From positions 8,507 through 72,506 of the forward strand of contig URUK01000011.1 in assembly GCA_900551055.1 (NCBI GenBank): a DNA stretch of 64,000 bases, written 5' to 3'. This DNA comes from an uncultured Prevotella sp. (GTDB taxonomy: Bacteria > Bacteroidota > Bacteroidia > Bacteroidales > Bacteroidaceae). The notes below the pieces were generated by a model, which was given only the letters and a program-made list of their open reading frames with translations, did no database searches and had not been told where the DNA came from. Both the position numbers and the translations under genes were made by a program. Positions 25,322 through 32,900 of the stretch are shown here, piece by piece (the first letter of the stretch is position 1; every line of letters starts with the position of its first letter).

Positions 25322-26061
25322 ATCAAGCCTCCTTTCTCCACACTATATGCAGAATTGCCATTTAAAGCCATACGGACATCCATTTCACCGCTGCCGTCCT
25401 GTTTTTTCGGCGAATACGAACGGCAAATCTCTTCAAAGTCGTATGCGTCAATTTCCTTCGATGCTATCTTCTCACACAGCACCGGGTCATCGGCCAAAAA
25501 CTTGCACAAGACCCTTATTACGCCTGCTCTCGCACGTCCGTATGTCGTAAGATATTCGCCCACACCGTCCTCTTTAAGTCCTATAATATAGGCGTCGCCG
25601 TCTGCAAAGCTCACCGGAACAAGCTCTCCCTTGCGGTTGAAATGCCAGCTGCCGCCGACCACAGCCAGCCTCAAATGCCGCCCCATGCCGAGACATTTCA
25701 TCCATGCAGGACCCTTGTCACGTCCGCCACGGTCTTTATACGGTGCATAAACAAACGCCCCGGCCATTGCTCCGCCATGCTCAAGAGCCAACACTGACAC
25801 ACTGTCGGAAGGCAACCGCAGGCGCTTCCCGTCATTTGTGACGAAACGTAACGTGCCGCCACTATAATCAGGCAAAAGCGCCTTGCCCTCATACTTCACG
25901 CTGTCGTTCATCACGACCGCAGCATTCAGCTTTACAAATTCTTCCCTGAAAAGGCCTGCAACGCTGCACGACACAGCCATCTGACATATAACAACGGCAA
26001 GCGTACCCTTTGCCAATAGTTTCAAATGCCTGAAACAATGACTACATAAAATTCTTTCCAT
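25318..26061 (-). CDS. Uncharacterised lipoprotein, first gene of a three-gene envelope operon
   Basis: About 247 residues from ATG 26061, chosen because the -7 element at 26092-26099 excludes the upstream ATG at 26094. The signal region ends in a lipobox-like 'MAVSCS'. A central part 'YEGKALLPDYSGGTLRFVTN' parallels the paralog's 'LEGRAKLPNG', and the C-terminus 'LADDPVLCEKIASKEIDAYD' then 'FEEICRSYSPKK' matches it closely. The pairing of two such lipoproteins around an OMP suggests a small envelope complex. Confidence 0.72.
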   Translation of the reverse strand: MERILCSHCFRHLKLLAKGTLAVVICQMAVSCSVAGLFREEFVKLNAAVVMNDSVKYEGKALLPDYSGGTLRFVTNDGKRLRLPSDSVSVLALEHGGAMAGAFVYAPYKDRGGRDKGPAWMKCLGMGRHLRLAVVGGSWHFNRKGELVPVSFADGDAYIIGLKEDGVGEYLTTYGRARAGVIRVLCKFLADDPVLCEKIASKEIDAYDFEEICRSYSPKKQDGSGEMDVRMALNGNSAYSVEKGGLI

Positions 26062-26091
26062 ACCTGATATTACATTAAACTCTTGTTTCAG

Positions 26092-26099
26092 CAAATTTA
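26092..26099 (-). promoter_or_regulatory. -7 element of the lipoprotein-OMP-lipoprotein operon
   Basis: TAAATTTG on the minus strand; transcription would start near 26085. Confidence 0.45.
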
Positions 26100-26182
26100 A
26101 AATAAAGACATATAAATGTTAAATGGAAAGATAAAAAACAAGACAATTGTATCAAACTTTTACACTTTTGTGTACCATAGAG

Positions 26183-26213
26183 ATTGTACTTTCGCCTTAT
26201 TTGCCTATATTTG
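26183..26213 (+). promoter_or_regulatory. Promoter of the LuxR-type regulator
   Basis: ATTG (26183-26186), 19 nt, TATATTTG (26206-26213), about 40 bp before the ATG. Confidence 0.65.
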
Positions 26214-26252
26214 CAAGAACATCTTATCTACAAATGAAATACACGCCCCTGC

Positions 26253-27011
26253 ATGGAAATACGTAAAAACGACTTCTTGTTTATCCCTGGAACTACAGAT
26301 GAAATTCCGCCCGACGAATACCTGAAAACCGAAACATTCGTAAACATGGCTAAAGCACTGGCGCAAACCACCGACAGATTTGTGTACATAATCGATTACG
26401 CCAAGCGGAACTTCCTTTATGAGTCAATCAACATGGCATATCTTTTAGGCGAACCGGCAAACAACGTCGATTTTTTCGACTATAAAATGTACTTCAACCA
26501 CATACCGGCAAACGAACAGCACAAATTCATTGAAATAAACATGGCCGCCTCAGCCATGTTCGCCCATATGCCAATAAAAGAACGGACAATGCACACAATA
26601 ACATACGACTTCCACCTGATGATGAAGAAAAGGCAAAGGCTTGTCAACCATCATCTTACACCTTTGGCACTAACAGAAAGCGGACGCATGTGGTTGGCGC
26701 TGTGCACTATCGGCCTGTCGGCAATGCAAACAGCAGGACACGCCATCATAAAGAAAGCCGGCTCAAACATATATCATGAATACTCGTTGGACAGGCATGA
26801 ATGGATTGAAAAAGAAATGGGGCGACTGCGCGACATAGAACGCAGCATATTGATTCTTTCTGCTCAAGGCTTCACAATGAATGATATAGCCGACAAGCTA
26901 TGCAAATCGGTTGACACTATAAAGAAATACAGGAAAGGCATATTCAAAAAGTTTGATGTCAAGAACATAACCGCAGCCTTGACATACGCCACCAATTATA
27001 AAATGCTTTAA
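26253..27011 (+). CDS. LuxR-family transcription regulator with PAS-like N-terminus
   Basis: 252 residues. The C-terminal third is a LuxR-type helix-turn-helix: 'ERSILILSAQGFTMNDIADK' followed by 'LCKSVDTIKKYRKGIFKKFD' (about 190-235), with the usual 'TIKKYRK' recognition helix. The N-terminal part ('RFVYIIDYAKRNFLYESINM', 'FDYKMYFNHI') resembles the PAS-like sensor of Bacteroidetes one-component LuxR regulators; no receiver domain or Asp phosphosite is seen. It is divergent from the lipoprotein operon (shared 190-bp region), a likely target by position. Confidence 0.8.
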   Translation: MEIRKNDFLFIPGTTDEIPPDEYLKTETFVNMAKALAQTTDRFVYIIDYAKRNFLYESINMAYLLGEPANNVDFFDYKMYFNHIPANEQHKFIEINMAASAMFAHMPIKERTMHTITYDFHLMMKKRQRLVNHHLTPLALTESGRMWLALCTIGLSAMQTAGHAIIKKAGSNIYHEYSLDRHEWIEKEMGRLRDIERSILILSAQGFTMNDIADKLCKSVDTIKKYRKGIFKKFDVKNITAALTYATNYKML

Positions 27012-27054
27012 CCGGAAGCACTGTTTTCCGCTTCGGGTTAAAGCATTCGACTTA

Positions 27055-29052
27055 TCACTTTATCATTTCCAAGAACGTGTCCTCATCCACAATGGGCACG
27101 CCGAGCTTCTCGGCCTTCTGCAGTTTGGCAGGCCCCATGTTGTCGCCCGCAAGTATGAAGGAGGTCTTTCCGCTGATGCTGCCAACGTTCTTGCCGCCGT
27201 TCTGCTCGATGATGCGCTTGTACTCGTCGCGGCTGTGACGGGTGAACACGCCGCTGATGACAATGCTCTTGCCCTCAAGTTTTGTGCTGACGGCCTGTAT
27301 CTGCTCCTCGCTGAGCGACATCTGCAGGCCGTAGCCGCGCAGGCGGTTGACGATTTCCATGTTCACGGGGTTGTGGAAATACGTTATCACGCTCTTGGCT
27401 ATCACTTCGCCTACGCCGTCAACATCCGTAAGTTCCTGCAAAGAAGCCGTCGAGAGGGCGTCCATCGTCTTGAAGCGGCGTGCCAGCAGGCGTGCCGACA
27501 TTTCGCCGACGAAGCGTATGCCGAGGGCGAAGACGACACGTTCAAACGGCACCTGGCGCGAGGCGGCTATGCCATCGACAACCTTCTGCGCCGACTTCTG
27601 GCGGCTTCCGTCGCCGTTGATTTGTTCGACGCGGATGTCATACAAGTCGGCTACGTTCCTTATAAGTCCGCGGCGATAGTACTCGTCAACGGTTTCAGGA
27701 CCAAGGCTGTCGATATTCATCGCCCGGCGCGATATGAAATGTTCTATCCGTCCCTTGATTTGCGGCGGACATGACGTGTCGTTGGGACAGTAATGGGCGG
27801 CCTCTCCTTCATAACGCACAAGCTCCGCACCGCATTCGGGACAGCGCGTGATGAACTCGACAGGACGTGCCGACGCATCGCGGCGCGACGTGTCGACACC
27901 GACTATTTTCGGGATTATCTCTCCTCCCTTCTCCACATACACGTAGTCGCCCTCGTGCAGGTCAAGACTGCGGATAAAGTCCTCGTTGTTCAACGTGGCG
28001 CGGCGTACCGTAGTACCGGCCAGCTGCACAGGCTCCATGTTGGCAACGGGGGTGATTTGCCCGGTGCGGCCAACCTGATAGGTCACCTCGTTAAGGCGCG
28101 TACACTCGCGCTCTGCCTTGAACTTGTAGGCTATCGCCCACCGCGGACTTTTCGCCGTATAGCCGAGAGCGCGCTGCTGACGCAGCGAATTGACTTTAAG
28201 CACTATTCCGTCAGTAGCCACGGGCAGGTTCTTGCGCTCCGTGTCCCAGTAGTTTATGAAGTCGTATATCTCCTGAAGCGTCTTCACCTTGCGCATGCCG
28301 TCGCTTATCTTGAAACCCCACGCACGGGCGCGCATAAGGTTTTCATAATGCCCGTTGCCCCCGATGCCGTCGCCGAGGAGGTAATACAAATATGCGTCAA
28401 GCTTCCTTCCGGCGGCAACTTTCGGGTCAAGGCTCTTCAGCGTGCCGCTGGCGGCATTGCGCGGATTGGCGAACAGAGGTTCTTCGGCGGCCTCGCGCTC
28501 GGCATTGATGCGCTCAAACTCCTTCCACGGCAGCAGTATCTCGCCGCGAATTTCGAACTCGCGAGGCCAGTCGCCCGGCTTAAGTACCAACGGAATGGAG
28601 CGGATTGTACGCACATTCGCCGTAACGTCGTCGCCCTGCACGCCGTCGCCGCGCGTCACTCCGCGCACCAACCGCCCGTCTACATAGGTCAGCGAGATTG
28701 ACAGGCCGTCATACTTCATCTCGCAGCATATCTCAAAATCTTCGCCGCCAAGTCCCTTGCTCACGCTCTCGTAGAAGTCGGCCACGTCCTGCTCATTGTA
28801 CGTATTCGCCAAAGACAGCATCGGATAACGGTGAGCCACCTGGCGGAACTCCGTGCTGATGTCGCTCCCCACGCGCTGCGTAGGCGAATTCGGGTCGGCC
28901 ATTTCGGGGTGGCGCGCCTCAAGTTCCTGCAGCTCGTGCATCAAGAAGTCAAACTCCTGGTCGCCTATCGTAGGCTGGTTAAGCACGTAATACCTGTAAT
29001 TATGTTCGTGCAGCTCCTGCCGCAGCTGCAATATCTGATGTTTCTCGTCCAT
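27055..29052 (-). CDS. ligA: NAD+-dependent DNA ligase
   Basis: Seals nicks in replication and repair using NAD+. 665 residues from ATG 29052 (the ATG at 29097 lies upstream of the expected transcription start). Domains in order: Ia and adenylation domain with the KxDG lysine in 'CEMKYDGLSIS' (about 115-125), OB fold, four-cysteine zinc finger ('CPECGAELV' and 'HYCPNDTSCPP'), helix-hairpin-helix repeats ('LTDVDGVGEVIAKSVITYF') and a C-terminal BRCT domain ('GKSIVISGVFTRHSRDEYKR'). All are intact. Confidence 0.97.
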   Translation of the reverse strand: MDEKHQILQLRQELHEHNYRYYVLNQPTIGDQEFDFLMHELQELEARHPEMADPNSPTQRVGSDISTEFRQVAHRYPMLSLANTYNEQDVADFYESVSKGLGGEDFEICCEMKYDGLSISLTYVDGRLVRGVTRGDGVQGDDVTANVRTIRSIPLVLKPGDWPREFEIRGEILLPWKEFERINAEREAAEEPLFANPRNAASGTLKSLDPKVAAGRKLDAYLYYLLGDGIGGNGHYENLMRARAWGFKISDGMRKVKTLQEIYDFINYWDTERKNLPVATDGIVLKVNSLRQQRALGYTAKSPRWAIAYKFKAERECTRLNEVTYQVGRTGQITPVANMEPVQLAGTTVRRATLNNEDFIRSLDLHEGDYVYVEKGGEIIPKIVGVDTSRRDASARPVEFITRCPECGAELVRYEGEAAHYCPNDTSCPPQIKGRIEHFISRRAMNIDSLGPETVDEYYRRGLIRNVADLYDIRVEQINGDGSRQKSAQKVVDGIAASRQVPFERVVFALGIRFVGEMSARLLARRFKTMDALSTASLQELTDVDGVGEVIAKSVITYFHNPVNMEIVNRLRGYGLQMSLSEEQIQAVSTKLEGKSIVISGVFTRHSRDEYKRIIEQNGGKNVGSISGKTSFILAGDNMGPAKLQKAEKLGVPIVDEDTFLEMIK

Positions 29053-29085
29053 CTGCCTATACTTTAATGAAATACTTTCACGGCG

Positions 29086-29117
29086 CAAAGTTAGCAAAAA
29101 CGTATGACAAATGCAAC
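29086..29117 (-). promoter_or_regulatory. Promoter of ligA
   Basis: Minus-strand TAACTTTG at 29086-29093 with GTTG at 29114-29117, spacing 20. Confidence 0.6.
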
Positions 29118-29146
29118 CGGCTGAGAGCTAATTCCTCCACACAAGA

Positions 29147-29183
29147 CAAAAGTGGCGGAAAGGTCAGTGAGCCTCTCCGCCAC
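29147..29183 (-). terminator. Terminator of the small lipoprotein gene
   Basis: Stem GTGGCGGA (29152-29159) / TCCGCCAC (29176-29183), followed on the minus strand by TTTTGTCTTGT. It lies just past the 29205 stop. Confidence 0.65.
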
Positions 29184-29204
29184 ACGACAAGGCGTGACGC
29201 CGTG

Positions 29205-29573
29205 TCATTTTTTCTTCAAAGTTCCAGTCTCGCCCCAAAGCGTATATGTAATGGTATTGCCCTTGATATATCCTGTAATGTTGTCAACGCCGTAAGTAGT
29301 GGCAAACTCTCCCGTAACCTCATCATACGTATAGGTGCTGGTAAAATGTTCAGTCTGGCCGTCAAACACGGCTACTATATCAAGCTCCGTAGTCGACTCG
29401 AATGTCACCGTGACAGAGGCACCATCGAAAGTGCCGCGCCAAGATGTGTTCACAAGCTCGGCGTTAGTGGGGATTTTGTCACTGTCTTCGTCGTCATCGT
29501 CAGAACATGACGCAATGCCTACACACAAAACCATGGCGAAAAGCGCCATACCAATGTACCTTAATGTTTTCAT
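29205..29573 (-). CDS. Small lipoprotein of unknown function
   Basis: 122 residues: signal peptide and lipobox 'VGIASCSDDDDEDSD', whose acidic run after Cys is the usual Bacteroidetes lipoprotein export signal for surface display. The remainder is beta-rich: 'LVNTSWRGTFDGASVTVTF', 'HFTSTYTYDEVTGEFATTYG' and 'GYIKGNTITYTLWG' recall small lipocalin-like DUF families. No enzyme motif. Monocistronic, with its own terminator. Confidence 0.75.
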   Translation of the reverse strand: MKTLRYIGMALFAMVLCVGIASCSDDDDEDSDKIPTNAELVNTSWRGTFDGASVTVTFESTTELDIVAVFDGQTEHFTSTYTYDEVTGEFATTYGVDNITGYIKGNTITYTLWGETGTLKKK

Positions 29574-29637
29574 CTTACTTTTTGTTTTTAGTTAATAATG
29601 TTAATGAATAAAATTATCAGACTTCAACCAAGTGTAC

Positions 29638-29895
29638 AAAAAAGGTGCGGGATACTTTGTTTACCATTACTGTGTTGAGGCTCTGGACTGCCCACCATTA
29701 TATAATAATAAACAAACCCACACCAAGAAGTATATAAACCTCCAGCATGATGCCGTGGAATATATAACTTGGATGTGGGCGTTCTTGCTTATTATCCATA
29801 ATGGTAGAATTGTCCAGATTCCAACACAGGATATTTCAAGCCAAACGCCCTTCTTCGTATGTCCTTCCGAAGCGCGGCGAGCCGCACTCCCTGAA
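29638..29895 (-). ncRNA. Structured non-coding RNA candidate (long rod, 6S-like)
   Basis: A canonical promoter (29902-29932) and a terminal stem plus six U frame a 258-nt transcript with no ORF. It folds by eye into one long imperfect rod. Paired blocks (plus-strand coordinates): 29645-29650 with 29882-29887, 29670-29677 with 29822-29829, 29682-29688 with 29812-29818, 29694-29701 with 29798-29805, 29717-29722 with 29774-29779, 29723-29727 with 29768-29772, closing on a small apical hairpin near 29742-29752. Internal loops separate the blocks. A single long irregular hairpin of this size is the architecture of 6S RNA, which is the best guess. The name is inference; the transcription unit is well supported. 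Confidence 0.65.
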
Positions 29896-29901
29896 TTGGT
29901 G

Positions 29902-29932
29902 CAAAGGTAAGGAATTTATCTCATACGCCAAA
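29902..29932 (-). promoter_or_regulatory. Promoter of the structured RNA
   Basis: Minus-strand TTTG (29929-29932), 19 nt, TACCTTTG (29902-29909): perfect consensus, with no CDS downstream. Confidence 0.8.
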
Positions 29933-30022
29933 ACATTATATTGCATTTCTTTACAAATCGAAATACATACCGGTGCATCACCATTTACCGACAGCGTAAC
30001 GCCTTGTATTCCAGCGCGTTAC

Positions 30023-30110
30023 AAAAGGCAATCTTTTTGCGTGCAAAAGATGGCCTTTTGGCTCGCAATTGGCGGCCTTTTGCAATGCGAAAGGTGGCCT
30101 TTCGCGAAAT
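30023..30110. repeat. 4x22 dyad array, copy 4
   Basis: Units at 30023, 30045, 30067 and 30089: AAAAGGCAATCTTTT (variant), AAAAGATGGCCTTTT, AATTGGCGGCCTTTT and GAAAGGTGGCCTTTC; linkers include ggctcgc and gcaatgc. The left flank (about 29994-30022) aligns without gaps to the flanks of copies 5 and 7 in inverted orientation. Confidence 0.9.
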
Positions 30111-30226
30111 CGTCACAGACAATCTTTCCGCGCACTCAAAACCCACCTGAAAGAAAAAACTGATTACATGCCTTCATTTAGCTGCAAATATGGCATTTTG
30201 CCTTCGTCAAAGCCAAATGCACAAGT

Positions 30227-30260
30227 AAAAAAACGGGCGCAGACTTTAATGTCCGCGCCC
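30227..30260 (-). terminator. Terminator of the triple-domain esterase gene
   Basis: Stem GGGCGCAGAC (30235-30244) / GTCCGCGCCC (30251-30260) with one mismatch, then seven T on the minus strand, about 45 bp past the stop. Confidence 0.8.
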
Positions 30261-30306
30261 TTGCACTTGAAATATTGCAATGTATTGCCGGCCTGAAATG
30301 CCGCCG

Positions 30307-32838
30307 TCACCTGTTTACAACGAAGTTGCGTATCTGGCACTCCGTGCCCTGTGAAGCGGCGTTCTTTGATGTCGACATGCGCAGACGCAGGGTGTGGCGG
30401 CCAGGGTTCAGCTCGGTTTCGAGCATGTACGTCCAAGGGATATACAGCGACTGGCTCCACGGTGTATATGTGTCGAGCCGCTTGTATGGCGCACCGTCAA
30501 CGCTGTATTCGAGCGTTCCGGCCGACGGACCACATACGCAGAAAATGCCGATGGCGCGGCCTTCAAACGACAGCGTAAGGCTGCTGCCCGGGCGCTTGGC
30601 TTCAAGCATCGGCACGTCCACAAAGCCTTTGCGCTTCTCAAACTTGTCGTCAGGATGCCATTTGTCAACAATCGTCCAGCCTTTGCCCAAACGGGCCTGC
30701 GTTACAGGCAGGAACTCGCCTTTGGTATAGCTGTAAGGGTCGAGCAGCGTAGCCGGTATGTCATGGGGACGGCGCACGCTCTTTGCCGTTATGTTGCGCT
30801 GCATGTCGTCAAGAAGGTTGGCTATGGCCGCTGCATAGATGGCTTGCCCGGCAGGATGAGGATGCGAATAGCCGAACTCCTGCCATGTGAACTGTCCTGC
30901 CTTTATGCGTTCTGCTATCTCTTGGGCAAGGTTTACGGTAGGTATGCGGTAATGGTTGGCCACACGTTCGTAGTTCAAGATTACGTCGGGCACTTGTCCG
31001 CCATCATAAACGGGCAGGAAACCGTCGGTGGCGAAATGGGCTATCACGATGTCTGCCTCCGGGTTTGCCTCCAGCGCATGGCGTATCTCGCCCTCCACGC
31101 CACGCACCTGCTCAGTGGCGTTGAAGCCGTTAGTCATGTCGTTTGCCGAACCGTCGATGAACAGCAGGTCGATTTTCCCTTTCGACAGCACGTCGTTTTG
31201 CAGGCGGAACGCTCCGGGAGTGCTGCCCGTCGAGCTGATGCCGGCCTCAACAAATTCAAAATCTGTAAACGGGAAACGCTGCTGGAGCTGCTCCTCTATA
31301 ATGTCTTTCCAGCCCTCCATCTCCGTTATTGAACCGCCGATGAAGGCAACACGGCCCTTGCGTTCCTTCTCGAACTTTATGAAAGAGTTGTCAAGGCCGC
31401 CACGCACGGTGTAATGCTGGAACTTCCTGTATTCCGGTTGCTTGCGCATTATGAAGTCTACAATTGGCTTAGGATTCTCCAGACTGTGCGGATGATGCCC
31501 CACGCCGGGCTTTATTATCATCTCGACCGTGCCGCCCATATCCATGTAACGCTTGCGCACCACATACATGTTCTCTTCTATCGGCACGCTCTTGTCACTG
31601 TCGCCACACACGCTGAATATAGGCACTCCGGCTTTCGCCAACGGTTCGAGCCGGTCTATCGGATTAGCGGTGAAACGGTCAAGCGTCTCTTCAGTCAGTC
31701 CCCATTTGTCCAATAAAGTCTGCCAGGAGTCCTTGTGTATCTTCTTCAGGCATGTGAACACATCGCTCAACGGGGCATCGAGATAAAGAGCTGAAACCTT
31801 GTCGGCATTGTGTGATGCCCAGACAATAGAATAAAGACCGCCGCGGCTAAGCCCTTCCATCACCACCTTAGGCGAAAGGCCGTATGTTTTTGTCATTGTC
31901 TGATAGAAGCGGTTGCCCATATCTATCGACCACGGGTTGGCATAATCATCTGTCAGGTCAAGATATGCAACATGGAAGCCTTTGTCAAGCAAGGCCATGT
32001 CGGCCCATGCAAAAGCATCGAAAAAAGCCGGCCGCCATATCCATGGATTGCCGGGAGCAGGCTTCGACGGCACTACGACCGTTGCATTGCGGCCACGGAA
32101 CTTGAAGTCGTAACGGTCACCAGTATGCCATCGGCTCTTGAAACCGGGGAAAGCCTGCGGTTCGTGCCGCTTCACTTTTCCCGTCAATGCCGTATAAACG
32201 GTTTCTGCTATGCGTGCCGCTCCGACCTTGTCGGGATGTATCTTGTCAGGAAAGTGGGCGGCCATGCCGCTGGTCGGCGTGTGCAAATCAATCACTTTCA
32301 GCCCCTCACGACGAGCCACGTCCTTGATGGCAGGTATTATGCCAGCCGTTATCACACTGTCGTTGATGCCCCACTGTATGCCATACGCCTTGGCTGGAAG
32401 ACAAAGGTAGATTTCCGGCTTCGATTCAAGTCCGCGCAGTTCCTTTATCAGGCGGCGCATATCCTTACGGAAATCCTTGCCATATTTCCAATTCTGGGGC
32501 TTTGAATCGTTTGTTCCAAGCTTCACGACAACGATGTCGGGCTTGAACGCCAGCACGTCCTTATACGCCTGCTCCTTCATATAGGGAAGTTCGCCGCGCA
32601 TCAGCAGATGGCGCGCACTTACACCGAAGTTGCGCACTTCGTAGCCTTTGCCCAACAACTGGCCGAGCACAGCCGGATAACTGTCGCGCTCACGGTTCTC
32701 AACACCTGAACCGTAAGTGATGCTATTGCCGACACAGGCCACCTTGACTACATTCTGCTGTTCCTGTGCATACCCTCGGATTACACACACAAGAAAAAGC
32801 AGCAAAAGACAAAAATGATAAAAATGTTTGTTGTTCAT
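30307..32838 (-). CDS. Secreted three-domain esterase: SGNH + alpha/beta hydrolase + SGNH, with C-terminal beta domain
   Basis: 843 residues with a signal peptide ('LLLLFLVCVIRGYAQ'). Domain 1 (about 30-220) is an SGNH/GDSL hydrolase: Ser39 in 'CVGNSITYG', Asn110 in 'KLGTND', Asp198/His201 in 'DKIHPD'. Domain 2 (about 240-470) is an alpha/beta hydrolase: Ser331 in 'EGLSRGG', Asp413 in 'CGDSD', His448 in 'GVGHHPH'. Domain 3 (about 485-685) is a second SGNH fold: Ser503 in 'FIGGSITEMEGW', Asn567 in 'GSANDMTNG', His in 'SHPHPAG' (no clear DxxH Asp). A beta-rich region follows to the end. Three sets of catalytic residues on one chain suggest removal of several ester types from plant glycans; the substrate is unknown. 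Confidence 0.85.
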   Translation of the reverse strand: MNNKHFYHFCLLLLFLVCVIRGYAQEQQNVVKVACVGNSITYGSGVENRERDSYPAVLGQLLGKGYEVRNFGVSARHLLMRGELPYMKEQAYKDVLAFKPDIVVVKLGTNDSKPQNWKYGKDFRKDMRRLIKELRGLESKPEIYLCLPAKAYGIQWGINDSVITAGIIPAIKDVARREGLKVIDLHTPTSGMAAHFPDKIHPDKVGAARIAETVYTALTGKVKRHEPQAFPGFKSRWHTGDRYDFKFRGRNATVVVPSKPAPGNPWIWRPAFFDAFAWADMALLDKGFHVAYLDLTDDYANPWSIDMGNRFYQTMTKTYGLSPKVVMEGLSRGGLYSIVWASHNADKVSALYLDAPLSDVFTCLKKIHKDSWQTLLDKWGLTEETLDRFTANPIDRLEPLAKAGVPIFSVCGDSDKSVPIEENMYVVRKRYMDMGGTVEMIIKPGVGHHPHSLENPKPIVDFIMRKQPEYRKFQHYTVRGGLDNSFIKFEKERKGRVAFIGGSITEMEGWKDIIEEQLQQRFPFTDFEFVEAGISSTGSTPGAFRLQNDVLSKGKIDLLFIDGSANDMTNGFNATEQVRGVEGEIRHALEANPEADIVIAHFATDGFLPVYDGGQVPDVILNYERVANHYRIPTVNLAQEIAERIKAGQFTWQEFGYSHPHPAGQAIYAAAIANLLDDMQRNITAKSVRRPHDIPATLLDPYSYTKGEFLPVTQARLGKGWTIVDKWHPDDKFEKRKGFVDVPMLEAKRPGSSLTLSFEGRAIGIFCVCGPSAGTLEYSVDGAPYKRLDTYTPWSQSLYIPWTYMLETELNPGRHTLRLRMSTSKNAASQGTECQIRNFVVNR

Positions 32839-32900
32839 GGTTTTTATGGTTGATTGGTTGAAATGTTTTTCAAAAACATCGTGCAGCAGAAAGCCTCCGG

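Noticed and set aside
29632..30163. Plus-strand ORFs of 92 and 120 codons
   Set aside because: They run antisense through the structured RNA and through array copy 4; no promoter, no coding character.
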